Below, in pieces: positions 8,070-10,333 of a DNA stretch of 10,333 nucleotides (positions are counted from its first letter, which is position 1; every line of letters starts with the position of its first letter). The stretch is from Conidiobolus incongruus B7586 (lineage: Eukaryota > Entomophthoromycota > Entomophthoromycetes > Entomophthorales > Conidiobolaceae). The notes below the pieces were generated by a model. It saw nothing but the letters and a program-made list of their open reading frames with translations. It had not been told where the DNA came from and made no database searches. The DNA lies in the NCBI GenBank assembly GCA_000697335.1, contig JNEM01007292.1:1-10333 (forward strand). The letters are read 5' to 3'. A program made the translations under genes and the position numbers.

Positions 8070-9430
8070 AAATATAAAATTGATAACTCTTAATCACAAT
8101 TGGATAATATGGGAATTATATTCAAATCCATTGACATTATGAATTGAATTAATCTAAAAGAAGGTAAAATGCAATTCCATAATCTGATTTCTCATACCAT
8201 TAGATACATTCTCAATGGGAACATATATTGGATACTTGGTTACTTTGTTGGTTATTTGGTGTTATGAACTTGAGATTGTTATCAAATGCTTGGTAGCTAT
8301 TCAATATTAAGAGATTATTGTTTGATAAATATATATTAAATAAATAAGACTCTTTAACTTACCGATTTAATAAATTATCTAAGTTTGCTTTTAATATATT
8401 ATCAGTTAATAAAGTATTATTAATACCTCAATCAATTGATTAATAGGAATCTAATGGTTTATATTGGAAATTAATTAAATTGAAATTTCAATAAATTCAA
8501 GTTATATTTAAATTAAATATCTCAACAATTGTAAAATATCAACCAAATCTATATTATTTAAGAATTATGATATGTATTAGAACTGATATTTCTAGATAAA
8601 TTGAAAAATAGTTGCTAGATATTATATAATATATATTAAAAAGCTAATAATTGATAGTTAAATGTTTTTGTGAATTGAGACTTTTAAAGATGCTAATTGG
8701 ACTTTAGAAAATACATTCAAACAACTGTATCTAGATATATTCTCCCATTTAGTATTTAGCCAATTAAATTCTCCGTATTCCAAATGTGCTTTTTATGATC
8801 CATTTTCTACAATCTTAAATAATCAAACTGATATTTTTTGATAACTCTCTTGAATGATAAATATTTTTACTCAAATACCCTTGAAAAAAAATGATGAAAT
8901 CATCAATTTTCAACTTATCAAGTCTGAATTTTACTTTATAAAGTGATAATTAACTGATCATTATCAATAAGGTTACACAAATAGAAACACGATCAAAAAA
9001 TCCCTTATACATATATTCACTGGAGTTAAATTCCGAACTCTTTGGACCCTTGATTCTAATTTAGATTTTTAAGTATAAAAAATTAATGATAATTTTAATT
9101 TGATTAATTAAATATTTTATTTAGATGTTTATAAGCTTAAAATTGAATATATATTAGTTTATATTATCTGATATGTTAGTTATCAAGTACTATTTGGGTC
9201 ATATAATACAAAGACTTTGACAAATTCAATTAATTTGATATCATCTTAAACCCCGATAAATTTAATTTTTTGACTCAACAATTGATAATCCATCTTTTAA
9301 ATATAAAAAAAAATAACAAAATTTAAATCAAATAAATTCACATAGGAGTTTGATTTCAATTACTTGATAAGATAAAGAGATATTTCATTTAATACAATCC
9401 TTTTACTTATCTCAATTTTAATATTAGAGA
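8070..9430 (+). mobile_element. Decayed Ty1/copia-type LTR retroelement relic (copy 2)
   Basis: The plus strand reads as successive copia pol patches. About 8094-8240 matches the protease-to-pre-integrase junction (SQLDNMGIIFKS, INLKEGK, NGNIYWIL). About 8275-8335 resembles the pre-integrase RLGH helix (YQMLGSYSILRDY). About 8960-9055 is the zinc-binding end and linker into the integrase core (NKVTQIETRSKNPL, ELFGPL). About 9275-9420 gives fainter integrase-like patches. The 8885-9055 part is clearly related to the reverse complement of about 980-1140, with identical blocks of 17 and 19 bp. It is an old fossil with dozens of breaks. No LTR was recognised on either side, and the gag and reverse transcriptase parts could not be read. 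Confidence 0.6.
8885..9055 (+). repeat. Inverted repeat arm, paired with 980-1140
   Basis: This is the partner of the minus-strand arm in copia relic copy 1. The order and spacing of three identical blocks (17, 13 and 19 bp) are preserved between the arms. Outside the arms the similarity fades but traces continue, for instance ATATCAGAT at about 9165-9173 (as its reverse complement) and 857-865. Confidence 0.8.
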
Positions 9431-9815
9431 ATTTAACAATCTAATAATATTTACAATATTATATTTGAATATTTAATAAGTATTTATCAATTATTATCAA
9501 TAAAATATTTTTTTATATTATAAATTAATTTGATAAGGTTATCATAAAAGTTATGAATCAGATATCTAAAATTCACGTTTTTTTTCAAATAGTTATAAAA
9601 AAACTATTAGCATTATGAATATTTAAATTCAATATCAATAACTTGAAATTTTAACAAACTTTATTATTTATGAAATAATAATTATTAATAATTAGGTTAA
9701 TATAAAAAAATTTTTTTAATTATATTAAACTATTATTCAAATTATCTGAATATAAAATCATAAAAATAATTTTTAATATATTTAATTCTCTTTTTTGGTT
9801 ATATATAATTTTGAA
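9431..9815. other. AT-rich stretch, nothing recognised
   Basis: By position this should contain the reverse transcriptase part of copia copy 2, but stops are dense and no motif is readable. It includes T and A homopolymer tracts around 9580-9600 and 9705-9720. Confidence 0.5.
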
Positions 9816-10060
9816 AGGGATAATTTAGCCCCTTGTCCCAAGAACTGGTGATATTCTAAAAAATCCACTTTATAAGCTACAGTTTAGTGAGTTTGTAATA
9901 TTTAAACCATCTGACTTTCCTAAATAAACCTCCTCCTCTACTTCTATTAACTTTAACTTTACTCTTTCTTTATCTTTTACTTATCTTTTTGGCTTTTTTG
10001 CTTAATATTTCTTATTTTTTTACAGGGTTCCTCCCAATGGGGCAAGTTTAAATCCCAATA
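9816..10060 (+). other. Unassigned less AT-rich, CT-rich island
   Basis: G+C and pyrimidine content rise abruptly between two AT deserts. The plus strand has a 32-codon open stretch at 9829-9924, a CT-rich tract at 9918-9990, and a strong fungal-type intron end: a pyrimidine run leading to TTTTTTTACAG at 10015-10025, with a TATTAAC branch-like heptamer at 9945-9951 and a possible GTAATA donor at 9895. The short AG-flanking sequence GGTTCCTCCCAATGGGG follows. It could be a solo or partial LTR, a remnant of a host gene exon and intron, or a small transposon. I cannot decide between these and recognise no product. Confidence 0.35.
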
Positions 10061-10333
10061 ATTTATAAAAATATCTAAATTAAATAAATTAAAAAGTTTA
10101 AAAAATATATCAATCATAGGTTTTGTAAAAATATTAAGTATATATATATATATGATTTATATATTTTATATTATCTTATAAATTATTTTATTAGTTATAT
10201 AATTTTATTATTTAAGTTTACTTATTTATTGGATAATTATTTTCTAATACTAATTAATATTAAATAATTAAGTTATATTTATTTATTAAATATATCAAAA
10301 TAAAGATTCAAAATTTATAATTAATTAATAAAC
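10061..10333. other. AT desert at the right end
   Basis: The stretch is almost entirely A and T, with a TA run at 10139-10153. No gene, RNA or relic was recognised. Confidence 0.7.
10139..10153. repeat. (TA)n microsatellite
   Basis: There are fifteen bases of alternating T and A. Confidence 0.9.

Noticed and set aside
10026-10060. tRNA-like T-arm or retroelement primer-binding site near TTTAAATCCC
   Set aside because: The arm does not form a proper five-pair stem, no cloverleaf could be drawn, and no LTR end with a matching partner was found.

Overview
The window looks like nuclear DNA of a fungus with a very AT-rich, repeat-laden genome. The evidence is a single-exon gene for a small homeodomain protein with a fungal-style promoter (TATA box, CT-rich leader, TCAC repeats before the ATG), set among heavily decayed LTR-retroelement relics. 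The coding region is 44% G+C by hand count, while much of the flanking DNA is about 5 to 25% G+C. The lineage cannot be fixed from this window. The leader style and the large AT-rich intergenic space would suit an early-diverging fungus, but that is an inference.

Layout, left to right. 1-600 is AT-rich DNA with nothing readable. About 600-2885 is an old Ty1/copia-type relic on the minus strand, with gag-like, pre-integrase-like and integrase-like patches in the expected order. 2885-4180 is AT-rich upstream DNA with a perfect 26-bp palindrome and one weak retroelement-like patch. 4180-5040 is the homeodomain transcription unit: TATA box, pyrimidine-rich leader, CDS 4327-4746 (139 residues) and a probable 3' UTR with an AATAAA. 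5040-6190 is a low-complexity AT desert with TA and TAT microsatellites. 6190-7450 holds Ty3/gypsy-like patches on both strands. 8070-9430 is a second copia-type relic on the plus strand, whose integrase region is clearly related to the first copy. 9815-10060 is a small, unassigned, less AT-rich and CT-rich island. The rest is AT desert.

Only the homeodomain gene looks functional. It sits alone, about 0.8 to 3 kb from retroelement debris on either side, and the two related copia relics face away from it in opposite orientations. No new multi-gene system is visible. The points most worth a second look are the homeodomain protein itself, the inverted pair of relics, the 26-bp palindrome upstream of the gene, the branch-point-like and acceptor-like sequence just after its stop codon, and the unexplained island near the right end. 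All domain calls come from reading translations by eye. No database search was possible.
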